Source of the DNA: Paracoccaceae bacterium
GTDB taxonomy: Bacteria; Pseudomonadota; Alphaproteobacteria; Rhodobacterales; Rhodobacteraceae
Length of the DNA: 64,000 bases
Assembly (NCBI GenBank): GCA_002402045.2
Contig: NVUX02000002.1
Span: 1-64,000, forward strand
Reading direction: 5' to 3'
Positions 33,787 through 42,977 of the stretch are shown piece after piece; the stretch's first letter is position 1, and each line of letters begins with the position of its first letter. Position numbers and translations under genes: made by a program. The notes under the pieces are model-generated. The model was not told the DNA's origin. It worked only from the letters and a program-made list of their open reading frames with translations, and made no database searches.

Positions 33787-35040
33787 ATGAAAATCTGGAA
33801 GAAAAACCTAACGGGATTCGCACTTGGTGCGGGTTTGGCGCTTGGCGCAACGGCTAGTCAGGCTGTTGAAATCGAGTATTGGCAGTACTTTTTTGAGGCC
33901 CGCGTAAACGCGATGGACACCTTGATTGAGATGTTTGAAGCCGAGAACCCAGACATCACAGTGAAGCAAACCACCTTCCCTTATGCGGATTATCGCACCA
34001 AGGTTGCGGCGGCCATTCCGGCGGGCGAAGGGCCTGATGTAGTGCAGCTGTTTTACGGCTGGTTAAATGATTATGTTGAGGCCGAGCTGATCACGCCGCT
34101 GCCGCTTGACGTTTTCCCGCTCGAGCAAATTCGCGCCGAGTTTTTTCCGATGGTGCAAGCCATGGAAAAAGACGGACAATATATGGCGCTGCCTACAGCC
34201 GTGCGCTCACTGGCGCTGTTTTATAACACCCGCCTATTTGAAGAAGCTGGCATTGATGGCCCGCCAACCACGCTCGACGAGCTGGTCGAAATTGCCACGG
34301 CGCTGACCAAAACCGACGCTTCGGGCAATATAACCCAAGTGGGCATTGCCACAGGCATGAACGCGCAAGACCACCATTGGTGGCGCGAGGTTCTTGTGCG
34401 CCAAATGGGGGGTGAACCCTATACTGGCGACTACCAAACCGTGACCTATAATAATGATGCGGGGGTAGCGGCGCTGCAATTCTATGCCGATCTGCAAATG
34501 ACCCACGGCGCCACTTTGGCCGGGTTTATGGACGAACCACAGGCCGCGTTTAAAGCGGGCCGTGCTGGCATGCTGATTGATGGCTCTTTCCGTATTGGTG
34601 CGCTTGATAAAACGCGCGGATTGGAATGGGCGGTTACTGAATTGCCAGCGGGGCCGGATGGCATGCGGTCCAATTACTCCAGCTACTGGGTGAATGCGAT
34701 TACCACCAAAGCCGAGGGCGAAAAGGCCGAAGCTGCGGCGCTATTCTTGGCGTTTATCACCACAGATGCGGCGATGCAGATTTGGCTGGATACGGTTGGC
34801 GAATTGCCTGCCAAGCCTTCAGCGGCGTTGACCGAGCAAAACAGCAATGACCCGGTATTTGGGCCGTTCATCCGTGGTTTGGCGTATGCCCACACCACCA
34901 CATTTGTCAACGAAAGCGCACAGCGCCAAGTGTTGATGGATGCGATGCAGCGTATGTTGCTGGAAGACCAGTCTGCCACCGACTCCATGGCTGTTGCCGC
35001 GGATGCGGAGCAAGCAATTCTGGACGACTACTACGACTAA
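33787..35040 (+). CDS. Sugar ABC transporter substrate-binding protein
   Basis: The 417-residue periplasmic protein has a signal peptide ending ASQA-VEIEYW and the extracellular solute-binding family 1 pattern (EIEYWQYFFEARVNAMDTLI, then AFKAGRAGMLIDGSF). CGGAGGA precedes the ATG. It delivers a carbohydrate-type ligand to the two permeases encoded just downstream. It is the first gene of the importer operon. Confidence 0.92.
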   Translation: MKIWKKNLTGFALGAGLALGATASQAVEIEYWQYFFEARVNAMDTLIEMFEAENPDITVKQTTFPYADYRTKVAAAIPAGEGPDVVQLFYGWLNDYVEAELITPLPLDVFPLEQIRAEFFPMVQAMEKDGQYMALPTAVRSLALFYNTRLFEEAGIDGPPTTLDELVEIATALTKTDASGNITQVGIATGMNAQDHHWWREVLVRQMGGEPYTGDYQTVTYNNDAGVAALQFYADLQMTHGATLAGFMDEPQAAFKAGRAGMLIDGSFRIGALDKTRGLEWAVTELPAGPDGMRSNYSSYWVNAITTKAEGEKAEAAALFLAFITTDAAMQIWLDTVGELPAKPSAALTEQNSNDPVFGPFIRGLAYAHTTTFVNESAQRQVLMDAMQRMLLEDQSATDSMAVAADAEQAILDDYYD

Positions 35041-35047
35041 ACCTATC

Positions 35048-35073
35048 TTGTGGCGGCGATTTCGCCGCCACAA
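35048..35073 (+). promoter_or_regulatory. Strong intercistronic hairpin after the binding-protein gene
   Basis: TTGTGGCGGCG at 35048-35058 pairs perfectly with CGCCGCCACAA at 35063-35073 across a four-base loop. No T-run follows, so it is unlikely to be a full terminator. Such hairpins after binding-protein genes protect that part of the transcript and raise its expression over the permeases, as in malE-malF. Confidence 0.7.
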
Positions 35074-35095
35074 TCCTTAGCCTTGAAAGCGCCTT

Positions 35096-35998
35096 ATGAA
35101 CTTTTACCGAAACCTTTCAATTAAACAAAAGCAGGTTGTCTGGGCATGGTCGTTTCTGGCGATTCCTGTGCTATTCTATACTGTTATCCGCTTTTACCCC
35201 ACTTTCGGCGCGGTTGTGCTTTCCTTTCAGGAGTGGAACCTGCTGAGTGATAAATCATGGGTCGGGCTCGAGAATTACCAAAAGCTGTTTAGTGATCCGG
35301 TTTTCTGGAAAGTGTTCAAAAACACCTTTGTATATCTGCTGATCGGCACCCCCCTCAGCCTCGTAATTTCCTTTGCCATTGCGTACCATCTTGATAAAGT
35401 TACCTTTATGCACGCCACCATTAGGGCGCTTTATTTCCTGCCGTTTATGACCTCGGCCGTGGCCATGGCCTGGCTCTGGCGCTGGTTTTACCAGCCGGTG
35501 CCTATTGGCCTGTTTAACAACATTTTGGCCAGCATTGGCATTCCGCAGCTGCCGTTTCTCAATTCAACCTTCTCGGCCTTGCCCTCCATTTTGGCCCCCG
35601 CTGTGTGGGCCGGGCTTGGCTTCCAAATCATCATCTTTATGGCCGGCCTACGCTCCATTCCCACCTCCTATTATGAGGCCGCAGAGATCGACGGCGTTGG
35701 CTCCTGGACCGTATTGCGCGAGATCACCATCCCGCTTCTAAAGCCCACCATCGTCTTTCTCGTTGTCTTCTCCTCCATCGGTTTTCTGCGGATTTTTGAC
35801 CAAGTTTTCAATATGACAACCAACGACCCCGGCGGGCCGCTTAACTCAACCAAACCCTTGGTTTTGATGATCTACGACACCGCCTTTAATGCGTTTGATA
35901 TGGGCTATGCCGCGGCCCAAACCGTTGTTCTCTTCACCATCCTGCTCATCGTTTCGCTTGTGCAGCTCTTCATCATGCGGGAGCGCAAATATGACTAA
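35096..35998 (+). CDS. Sugar ABC transporter permease (MalF-like)
   Basis: A 300-residue inner-membrane permease with six hydrophobic segments and the EAA loop EAAEIDGVGSWTVLREITIP that contacts the ATPase. Family MalF/UgpA. It begins 22 bases after the intercistronic hairpin and its stop overlaps the next permease start by eight bases. Confidence 0.93.
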   Translation: MNFYRNLSIKQKQVVWAWSFLAIPVLFYTVIRFYPTFGAVVLSFQEWNLLSDKSWVGLENYQKLFSDPVFWKVFKNTFVYLLIGTPLSLVISFAIAYHLDKVTFMHATIRALYFLPFMTSAVAMAWLWRWFYQPVPIGLFNNILASIGIPQLPFLNSTFSALPSILAPAVWAGLGFQIIIFMAGLRSIPTSYYEAAEIDGVGSWTVLREITIPLLKPTIVFLVVFSSIGFLRIFDQVFNMTTNDPGGPLNSTKPLVLMIYDTAFNAFDMGYAAAQTVVLFTILLIVSLVQLFIMRERKYD

Positions 35999-36833
35999 TG
36001 CTTTTGACTACTCCAGAAAGCGCATTGCCCCCGCCAAGGTCATCCGCTGGACACTGCTGGCCCTAGGCGGCATCGCCATGGTTATGCCGATCGTGTTTAT
36101 GCTTTCCACCTCGTTTAAGTGGCCGCACGAAATCTACAATCTCAAGATCATCCCCGATGAGCCAACGATTGAGAACTACACGTATGTGTTGGAAGATGGC
36201 CGCTTTTATCAATGGTTCTGGAACTCGCTGGTGATCTCCACCATCACCACCATTTCTGCCGTCCTTTTTGACTCAATCGTCGGCTACACCCTGTGCAAAT
36301 TCCGTTTTCGCGGCCGGATGATCGTGTTTGTCGCCATTCTCTCCACCCTGATGATCCCCACCGAAATGCTGGTGATCCCGTGGTATTTAATGGCAAAAGA
36401 TTTCGGCTGGCTCAACTCCTATTGGGGCATCATGTTCCCCGGTATAATGACAGCGTTCGGCACCTTTCTCATGAAGCAATTCTTTGAAAGCGTCCCGAAT
36501 GACTTTCTGGAAGCCGCGCGGATTGACGGGCTAAACGAGTTCCAGATATGGTGGAGCGTGGCTATGCCGCTCGTAACCCCCGCCCTTTCTGCCCTCGCCA
36601 TTTTCGTTTTCCTTGGCAATTGGACAGCCTTTATTTGGCCGCTCATCGTCACCAATGATCCCGAGCTTTATACCCTCCCTGTTGGCCTCACCACCTTTAG
36701 CGTCGAGCAATCGGTAGAGTGGGAGCTGATAATGACCGGCGCCGCCTTGGCAACTATTCCAACCCTGATCGTGTTTCTGGTGTTCCAGCGCTACATCATT
36801 CGCGGCGTTGTAATGACGGGGATAAAAGGATGA
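35991..36833 (+). CDS. Sugar ABC transporter permease (MalG-like)
   Basis: The 280-residue partner permease (MalG/UgpE type) has the EAA loop EAARIDGLNEFQIWWSVAMP and six membrane segments. I chose ATG 35991 because it gives the normal length and directly follows the preceding gene's end; a longer frame into the preceding gene is an artefact. Its stop overlaps the lyase ATG (ATGA). Confidence 0.92.
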   Translation: MTNAFDYSRKRIAPAKVIRWTLLALGGIAMVMPIVFMLSTSFKWPHEIYNLKIIPDEPTIENYTYVLEDGRFYQWFWNSLVISTITTISAVLFDSIVGYTLCKFRFRGRMIVFVAILSTLMIPTEMLVIPWYLMAKDFGWLNSYWGIMFPGIMTAFGTFLMKQFFESVPNDFLEAARIDGLNEFQIWWSVAMPLVTPALSALAIFVFLGNWTAFIWPLIVTNDPELYTLPVGLTTFSVEQSVEWELIMTGAALATIPTLIVFLVFQRYIIRGVVMTGIKG

Positions 36834-38329
36834 ATGATACCTCGGTTTTTCCGGACCCGACCTATAAAAGCACCGTGCTCGCGCCGCTGTTTGAAGGGGC
36901 CAAAGCCCATTTTGCCCCCTCGGTGCGGGCCATTAATCAGGCGCATTTGGTAATGCTACATGATGTGGGTATTTTGAACGCGGAGGATGCCGCTGCCATC
37001 GCCAAAGCCTTGCAGGATATTGACGAAACCGTGGACCTCGCGGCGCTGGAATATACCGGCGAATACGAGGACTACTTTTTCCTTGTTGAGGCCGAGCTAA
37101 AGGCCCGCCTTGGCGCTGATTTGGCCGGGGCTTTACACACAGCGCGCTCGCGAAATGATATGGACCATACGGTTTTTAAAATGGTTCTGCGCGAGCGGAC
37201 GCAGGCTTTGCTAACCCAAGCGCATGGGCTGGCAGAGGCGCTGATTAAAAAGGCCGTGGCTGAAAAAGCAACCCTGATTATTGCCTATACCCACGGCCAG
37301 CCGGCGCAGCCCAGCACCTATGGCCACTATCTGGCGGCCATGATCGAGGTGCTATTGCGCGATATTGCCCGCCTGCACGCGGCAAGTGACGCGCTGCAAT
37401 TCTGCCCCATGGGCGCGGCGGCCATCACCACCTCTGGCTTTCCGATAGACCGCCCCCAAATGGCCCGCCTGCTCGGCTTTGAAGCGCCTCTACAAAATTC
37501 ATACGGCTGCATTGCCAGTATTGATTACGTTACGGGGCTTTATTCCGCCATAAAGCTGATGTTCCTGCATCTTGGCCGCGTGGTGCAAGACCTGCAATTT
37601 TGGAGCAGCTTTGAGGTCGGCCAGCTTTATGTGCCTAATAGCCTCGTGCAGATCAGCTCGATCATGCCGCAAAAGCGTAATCCGGTGCCGATTGAGCACC
37701 TGCGGCTGCTGTCTTCGCTCACGGTTGGGCGGTGTGATACCATTGTAAACACCATGCACAACACACCTTTTACCGATATGAACGACAGCGAGGGTGAGGT
37801 GCAACAAGCCGGATATGCAGCTTTTGACAGTGGCGCGCGGGTGCTAGATTTGCTCACGGCGTTTATTCCAGCTACCAGCATTAACGCCAAAAATGTGCAG
37901 CGAAACACGGATGCAAGCTGCATTACGGTTACAGAACTTGCGGATACTTTGGTGCGCGCAGACGGGCTTTCTTTTCGGCAAGCGCATGAGATTGCGGCGA
38001 TCACGGCGCAGAGCGTTATTGCCAGCGGGCAGCCACTGGCCGCGGGCTATGCTGATTTTAGCGCTGCCTTTCAGGCAGAAACTGGGCGTGCTTCAAGCCT
38101 TGGCTTGGCCGCATTCGAAACCGCTGTTTCAGCGCAAAACTTTGTGGATCAACGCGATATTTACGGCGGCCCTGCCGCTGCCCCCTTGGGGGCAGCGCTC
38201 AGGGGCTATCGAGATGAATTGACAGCTTGGCAGCAGGCTTTGTCGGCCAAAACGGCACAATCCAAAACAACAGAAACATCCCGCATCGCCGCATTTCAGC
38301 GCTTGGCAGATAAAACAGGAGCCACATAA
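36830..38329 (+). CDS. Argininosuccinate-lyase-family enzyme in a sugar importer operon
   Basis: The 499-residue protein belongs to the fumarase/aspartase/argininosuccinate lyase superfamily, with the catalytic signature [19 protein letters not shown] at about residues 279-297 and [13 protein letters not shown] at 103-115, as in ArgH. Members eliminate fumarate or a related acid from an amino-linked compound. True ArgH is about 460 residues and sits with arginine genes; this one is inside a sugar ABC operon with an extended C-terminus, so a catabolic role on an imported amino-conjugate is more likely. The ATG overlaps the permease stop; the ABC ATPase follows at once. Confidence 0.83.
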   Translation: MNDTSVFPDPTYKSTVLAPLFEGAKAHFAPSVRAINQAHLVMLHDVGILNAEDAAAIAKALQDIDETVDLAALEYTGEYEDYFFLVEAELKARLGADLAGALHTARSRNDMDHTVFKMVLRERTQALLTQAHGLAEALIKKAVAEKATLIIAYTHGQPAQPSTYGHYLAAMIEVLLRDIARLHAASDALQFCPMGAAAITTSGFPIDRPQMARLLGFEAPLQNSYGCIASIDYVTGLYSAIKLMFLHLGRVVQDLQFWSSFEVGQLYVPNSLVQISSIMPQKRNPVPIEHLRLLSSLTVGRCDTIVNTMHNTPFTDMNDSEGEVQQAGYAAFDSGARVLDLLTAFIPATSINAKNVQRNTDASCITVTELADTLVRADGLSFRQAHEIAAITAQSVIASGQPLAAGYADFSAAFQAETGRASSLGLAAFETAVSAQNFVDQRDIYGGPAAAPLGAALRGYRDELTAWQQALSAKTAQSKTTETSRIAAFQRLADKTGAT

Positions 38330-39387
38330 TGGCAACGGTAGAACTTAAAAAACTGACAAAATCTTTTGGTAAAACCGAAGTGTTACACGGCATTGACCTC
38401 ATGGTCGAAGACGGCGAATTTGTGGTGTTTGTTGGCCCCTCAGGCTGCGGAAAATCCACCACTTTGCGGCTTTTGGCTGGTTTGGACGAGGTGACCTCGG
38501 GCCAAATTTTGATCGGAGGCGAGGTGGTGAACAACCTTGCGCCCAAAGAGCGCAACATCGCCATGGTGTTCCAGAATTACGCGATTTATCCGCATATGAC
38601 CGTGCGCAAAAACATTGGTTTTGGCTTGCGCACGGCCAAAATGCCCAAAGCCGACAAAGAAAAGCGCATAGACGAAGTGGCCGAAATTCTCGGGATGACG
38701 GACCTGTTGGAGCGCCGTCCCGCGCAGCTTTCAGGCGGGCAAAGGCAGCGGGTGGCCATTGGCCGCGCGATGGTGCGCAACCCCTCTGTGTTTTTGTTTG
38801 ATGAGCCGCTTTCAAACCTAGACGCGCAGCTCCGCACCCAAATGCGGCTTGAAATCAAGAAGTTACACCAAGATGTTGGCACCACAATTATTTTTGTAAC
38901 CCATGATCAAGTTGAGGCAATGACGCTGGCCGACCGGATTGTGATTATGAAAGACGGCCATATTCAGCAGGTTGGCACCCCTTCGGATGTGTTCCAAAAC
39001 CCGGCCAATATGTTTGTCGCGCAATTCATCGGCGCGCCCTCAATGAACATGCTGGAAGGCACGGTTATTGACGAGGGCATTCAGCTTGGGGCGGGGCCGG
39101 TGATTGCGCATAAAAACCAGTTTCCTGTCGATAAAATTACAGTTGGCATCCGCCCCAGTGCACTTGTGCCAGCTACGGGTGGCGCGCCAACGTTGATGGC
39201 GGGCACGATCGCGATCGTTGAGCCGCTTGGCGCTGAAAGCCTCGCTTACGTTGATATTAACGGCACGATGGTGATCGCGACCGTATCTGGCCGGACCCCG
39301 CCAATCGTTGGCGATGTGCTGCCGCTAACCTGCCCGCCGGAAGACATTCACTTTTTTGATACAGCCAGCGGCAAGGCGCTATCGTGA
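38329..39387 (+). CDS. Sugar ABC transporter ATP-binding protein (UgpC/MsmK-like)
   Basis: The 352-residue ATPase has Walker [10 protein letters not shown] at residues 36-44, signature LSGGQRQR at 134-141, Walker B VFLFDEP at 154-160, H192, and a C-terminal TOBE-type regulatory domain. This is the MalK/UgpC subfamily that powers sugar importers. It overlaps the preceding gene by one base and the next by four. Together with the binding protein and two permeases it completes the importer. Confidence 0.94.
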   Translation: MATVELKKLTKSFGKTEVLHGIDLMVEDGEFVVFVGPSGCGKSTTLRLLAGLDEVTSGQILIGGEVVNNLAPKERNIAMVFQNYAIYPHMTVRKNIGFGLRTAKMPKADKEKRIDEVAEILGMTDLLERRPAQLSGGQRQRVAIGRAMVRNPSVFLFDEPLSNLDAQLRTQMRLEIKKLHQDVGTTIIFVTHDQVEAMTLADRIVIMKDGHIQQVGTPSDVFQNPANMFVAQFIGAPSMNMLEGTVIDEGIQLGAGPVIAHKNQFPVDKITVGIRPSALVPATGGAPTLMAGTIAIVEPLGAESLAYVDINGTMVIATVSGRTPPIVGDVLPLTCPPEDIHFFDTASGKALS

Positions 39388-40292
39388 GCGCAAAAGTATT
39401 ATGTGTCGGGCGTATTTACTGCGATCTGGTTTTCTCGGGGATAGTAGATCTGCCGCGCGCGGGGCAGGAAACATATGCGAAAGACCTTACACTTTTTGCT
39501 GGTGGCGGGGCCTATATTACGGGCGCATATCTCGCAGCTGCAGGGCTAGAGACCAGCCTATGCGGGATCATTCCCAATGGGCTATTCGGAGCGGCAATCG
39601 AGGATGAATTGGCAGGCTCCGGCCTGAATTTGCGCGCGTGCCAAAATGCGGGTGCACATGTGCAGCCGCAAGTTACGGTCGTGATGTCATCCGAATTTGA
39701 CCGTGCATTTTTAACACGACGCACGGGGGCTGCCTTGCCTGATACATTTAGCCAAACCATAGCCACAGGGGGCTTTACCCATCTCCACATTGCCGAGCTT
39801 GCCACCCTGCAAGAGCACCCCGAATTGATCACACTCGCCAAACAAAACGGCCTGAGTATTTCTCTGGATTGCGCATGGGATGAAGCGGCCATGACCGCGC
39901 CAAATGGTATGGACTTGCTAAAGAATGTTGATCTGTTTTTGCCAAATGAACCGGAGCTTTTGAAAATCTCACCCTCTGACGACGGGGTTGATGGGGCCGC
40001 TAAAAAACTGGCAGAGTCCGGCCCGATAGTGGTGGTTAAGCGCGGGGCTGCGGGAGCGGGGTATTGGGGGCCAAACGGAAATTATTCCGCGGCCCCGCTG
40101 AAAACGGCCAAAGCGATAGACCCAACCGGCGCAGGCGATGCCTTTAACGCCGGATTTTTGGCGCGTTGGCTAACCGATGCGTCGCCGGAGGACTGTTTGA
40201 AAAACGGCAACGCGTTTGGCATGGCGGCCATAGGCCAGCTGGGTGGGGCGACCGCGGCGCGGTCGCTTAAATCTCAAACTGTTGCTGTATAA
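39384..40292 (+). CDS. PfkB-family carbohydrate kinase
   Basis: The 302-residue kinase has the N-terminal [15 protein letters not shown] motif and the catalytic C-terminal stretch [15 protein letters not shown], with the aspartate of GAGD as base, typical of ribokinase/PfkB sugar kinases. The GTG start overlaps the ABC ATPase stop (GTGA). It is the last gene of the importer operon and probably phosphorylates the released sugar. Its 3' end overlaps the convergent esterase gene by 26 bases. Confidence 0.9.
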   Translation: MSAKVLCVGRIYCDLVFSGIVDLPRAGQETYAKDLTLFAGGGAYITGAYLAAAGLETSLCGIIPNGLFGAAIEDELAGSGLNLRACQNAGAHVQPQVTVVMSSEFDRAFLTRRTGAALPDTFSQTIATGGFTHLHIAELATLQEHPELITLAKQNGLSISLDCAWDEAAMTAPNGMDLLKNVDLFLPNEPELLKISPSDDGVDGAAKKLAESGPIVVVKRGAAGAGYWGPNGNYSAAPLKTAKAIDPTGAGDAFNAGFLARWLTDASPEDCLKNGNAFGMAAIGQLGGATAARSLKSQTVAV

Positions 40293-40926
40293 ACTGTAGC
40301 GCGAGTTGTAGGCCGTCGGGCGCAATCCCGTGGCCCGTGCCTTTGGAAATATGCGTGAAAACCTCATAGCCAACTTTGGTAAGCGCATCGGCGGCTTCGG
40401 GCAAAGATTGCAGCGGCACAACCTCGTCAGCATCACCATGGATCAGCAAAATCGGTAAGTGGCTTTGCGCTTCGTCTTCCAGTGTTTCTGGCGCCAGCAA
40501 GCGGCCTGAAAAGCCCACAACCCCTGCCAGTGGTGCGGCGCGGCGCGGGGCAATATGAAGCGAAATCATCGTGCCTTGTGAAAAGCCAACTAGTAAAGTG
40601 TGGGTCTCATCAATGCCTTCAGCCAGCATTGTTTCGTCCAGCCACGCGTTGAGCAATGCAGCCGCGCTCGCCATGCCCTCTGTTGCCTCGGCCTCGCTAG
40701 AGCCATCTAGCCACGGGATCGGAAACCACTGAAACCCCATAGGGTTGCCCGTGCAGAGCTGCGGAGCGTTTGGCGCATAAAAAACCACATCGGGCAGGTG
40801 CTCGGCCATAGGGTCTGCCAGGCCAATCAGATCATTCCCGTCTGCCCCGTACCCATGCACAAATACAACCATATATTTGCCATTGCCTGATTTAGCTGCC
40901 CGCCTTGGGCCATTGAGTTCTGCCAT
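40267..40926 (-). CDS. Phospholipase/carboxylesterase-family hydrolase
   Basis: The 219-residue alpha/beta hydrolase has the oxyanion strand VVFVHGYGADG, the nucleophile elbow LLVGFSQGTM, and the C-terminal LPILLIHGDADEVVP with the catalytic aspartate, followed by TGHGI with the histidine. This is the YpfH/carboxylesterase (AB_hydrolase_2) family of small esterases. It is convergent with pfkB, overlapping by 26 bases, and shares no strand with the sugar operon. Whether it takes part in that pathway is open. Confidence 0.87.
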   Translation of the reverse strand: MAELNGPRRAAKSGNGKYMVVFVHGYGADGNDLIGLADPMAEHLPDVVFYAPNAPQLCTGNPMGFQWFPIPWLDGSSEAEATEGMASAAALLNAWLDETMLAEGIDETHTLLVGFSQGTMISLHIAPRRAAPLAGVVGFSGRLLAPETLEDEAQSHLPILLIHGDADEVVPLQSLPEAADALTKVGYEVFTHISKGTGHGIAPDGLQLALQFIQQQFEI

Positions 40927-41556
40927 TTAGGTCATTCCTTCTCGATCTTTGATCAGATGGTAATAGGTGAAAAGCAAGCGCGCAGCAACAGCTCGCCAAG
41001 GCGACCACGCCTCCGCCATTTGCCGTAGTTCTTTTTCCTTCGGGCGCTCTGGCAGGCCAAATAATATCCGCGCAGATTCTTGCAAGGCAAGGTCGCCCGC
41101 AGCAAAAACATCGGCCCGCCCAAGGCTAAACATGCAATAAATCTCGGCCGTCCAAATGCCGATACCCTTTACCTCGGTTAGGGCAAGCACCACCGTTTCA
41201 GAGCGCTGGCAGCGCAAGGCCGCAAAATCAATCCGATGTTCGGCCAGCGCCTTGCCGTATCCTGCCTTTTGCCGCGAAAGCCCGATTTCGCGTAATTCTT
41301 CCAGACTCAGCTCCAAAATGGCGTCGGCTTCCGTTGCCCCCGCCGCTTCAAGCTTGGCCCAAACACCCCGCGCCGCCGCCACCGAGATCTGCTGCGATAC
41401 AATCGCAGACAGCAGCGCCTCAAACCCATCTTCGCGCAGGCGAAGCGGCAAAGGCCCCAGTTGCCCAAGCGCCTTGGAAAATTGCGGCTCTACTTTCGCT
41501 AGCCAAGCTGCCCCCTTGGCAACATCCGCGGAGTTTCTAATAATATATTCGTCCAT
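40927..41556 (-). CDS. DNA-3-methyladenine glycosylase II family
   Basis: The 209-residue HhH-GPD glycosylase excises alkylated bases. It shows LLSAIVSQQISVAAARGVWAK as the N-terminal helical part, the HhH motif LTEVKGIGIWTAEIYCMF and the catalytic aspartate in FAAGDLALQ. I chose ATG 41556; the longer frame upstream runs into non-conserved sequence. Its stop abuts the esterase start (TAA next to ATG), so the two are co-transcribed. No alkylation-response regulator is present. Confidence 0.9.
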   Translation of the reverse strand: MDEYIIRNSADVAKGAAWLAKVEPQFSKALGQLGPLPLRLREDGFEALLSAIVSQQISVAAARGVWAKLEAAGATEADAILELSLEELREIGLSRQKAGYGKALAEHRIDFAALRCQRSETVVLALTEVKGIGIWTAEIYCMFSLGRADVFAAGDLALQESARILFGLPERPKEKELRQMAEAWSPWRAVAARLLFTYYHLIKDREGMT

Positions 41557-41749
41557 AGCGGCCTTTCTAAAAACCAAAAGCATGACAGGATATGCCCAAT
41601 TTCTAAAGGACAAATGTATCAGTGCAGCGCGCGTGAGATCTCGCCAAAAGCGCAAGGGCTGACGCGCTGCGTGTATCGGCGTGGCATCATTGCCGCAGCC
41701 CGCATTTTGCCTCTGGCCATTCGCAATACACAAGCATACAAATCTCACC

Positions 41750-42970
41750 ATGACACATACGATAAATGATTCACTGGCCAAGCGAAACCTTGCGGTTTTG
41801 ATCACGGCGCAGGCGGTGCTCGGCGCGCAAATGGCGATCAGCTTTATTCTCGGCGGTCTCGCCGGGCAATATCTGTCGCCCAATCCCTGCCTTGCCACCC
41901 TTCCGATTTCGCTCATCATCCTCGGCTCTATGCTCTCGGCCCCCGTGATGTCGACGATCATGCAAAAATATGGCCGCCGCGCAGGCTTTCATCTGGGCGT
42001 TACCGCGGGCGGGCTAAGCGCGGCCATTCAGGTTTATGCGCTGTATAATCAATCGTTCAAGCTGTTTTTGCTCGGTGGGTTTCTTACGGGCATATATATG
42101 TCGGCTCAAGGGTTTTATCGCTTTGCCGCCACAGATACCGTTTCGCCTGCGTTTATGCCCAAAGCTATTTCCTGGGTCATGGCGGGTGGCTTGCTGGCCG
42201 CCATTATTGGCCCGCAGCTCGTGAAGCTCACCCAAGATGCCCTAGCTCCTGTACCTTTTGCCGGTGCCTATCTTGCCGTGATCGGGCTTAATATATTTGG
42301 TATTTTTCTGTTTATGGCGCTTAAAATTCCCAAGCCAAAACCCGTGGAGCCGGGCCAATCATCCGGCCGGACCATTGGGCAGCTCTTGCGCACGCCACAA
42401 ATCGCGGTCGCAATTATCAGCGCCATGGTGGCTTATTCCCTGATGAATTTGGTGATGACCTCCACCCCCCTTGCCGTGGTTGGCTGCGGCTTCGGGACAA
42501 ACCAAGCCGCAGATATTGTCTCGGCCCACGTGCTTGCCATGTATGTGCCATCGTTTTTTACCGGATATTTTATCACATGGTTTGGTGTGCGAAAGGTTAT
42601 TGCGGCGGGGCTGGTTATTTTGGCGGCTGCGGGCGTTACGGCGCTCAACGGTGTGGAGATCGAGAACTTCTACGGCGCGCTGATCTTGCTTGGCATTGGC
42701 TGGAATTTCGGCTTTATCGGCGGCACCACTATGCTGGCGGACTCTCATACGCCCAGCGAACGTGGGCGTGTGCAGGGGCTAAATGATTTTCTGGTGTTCG
42801 GCATGGTCACACTGGCCTCGCTCAGCTCTGGCGGGCTGATGAACTGCTCTGGCGGCACGGCAGAAGAGGGTTGGCAGGCGGTAAACCTAGCGATGCTTCC
42901 ATTGCTGGCACTGGCCGGTGGCGCGCTTGTGTGGTTCGCTATTTCGGGCAAAGGGCGCGAAGCGGCATAA
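41750..42970 (+). CDS. Major facilitator superfamily transporter
   Basis: The 406-residue protein has about twelve hydrophobic segments and the MFS loop motif MQKYGRRAGFHLG between helices 2 and 3, with the half repeat in the C-terminal part. I chose ATG 41750 (MTHTINDSLAKRN); the longer frame adds unrelated residues. The substrate is unknown. It is convergent with the Sqs-like gene, leaving seven bases between stops. Confidence 0.88.
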   Translation: MTHTINDSLAKRNLAVLITAQAVLGAQMAISFILGGLAGQYLSPNPCLATLPISLIILGSMLSAPVMSTIMQKYGRRAGFHLGVTAGGLSAAIQVYALYNQSFKLFLLGGFLTGIYMSAQGFYRFAATDTVSPAFMPKAISWVMAGGLLAAIIGPQLVKLTQDALAPVPFAGAYLAVIGLNIFGIFLFMALKIPKPKPVEPGQSSGRTIGQLLRTPQIAVAIISAMVAYSLMNLVMTSTPLAVVGCGFGTNQAADIVSAHVLAMYVPSFFTGYFITWFGVRKVIAAGLVILAAAGVTALNGVEIENFYGALILLGIGWNFGFIGGTTMLADSHTPSERGRVQGLNDFLVFGMVTLASLSSGGLMNCSGGTAEEGWQAVNLAMLPLLALAGGALVWFAISGKGREAA

Positions 42971-42977
42971 AGAAGGC

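Noticed and set aside
36719-36829. Longer start for the lyase gene
   Set aside because: The extension is only the permease gene read in another frame; ATG 36830 overlaps the permease stop in the usual way.
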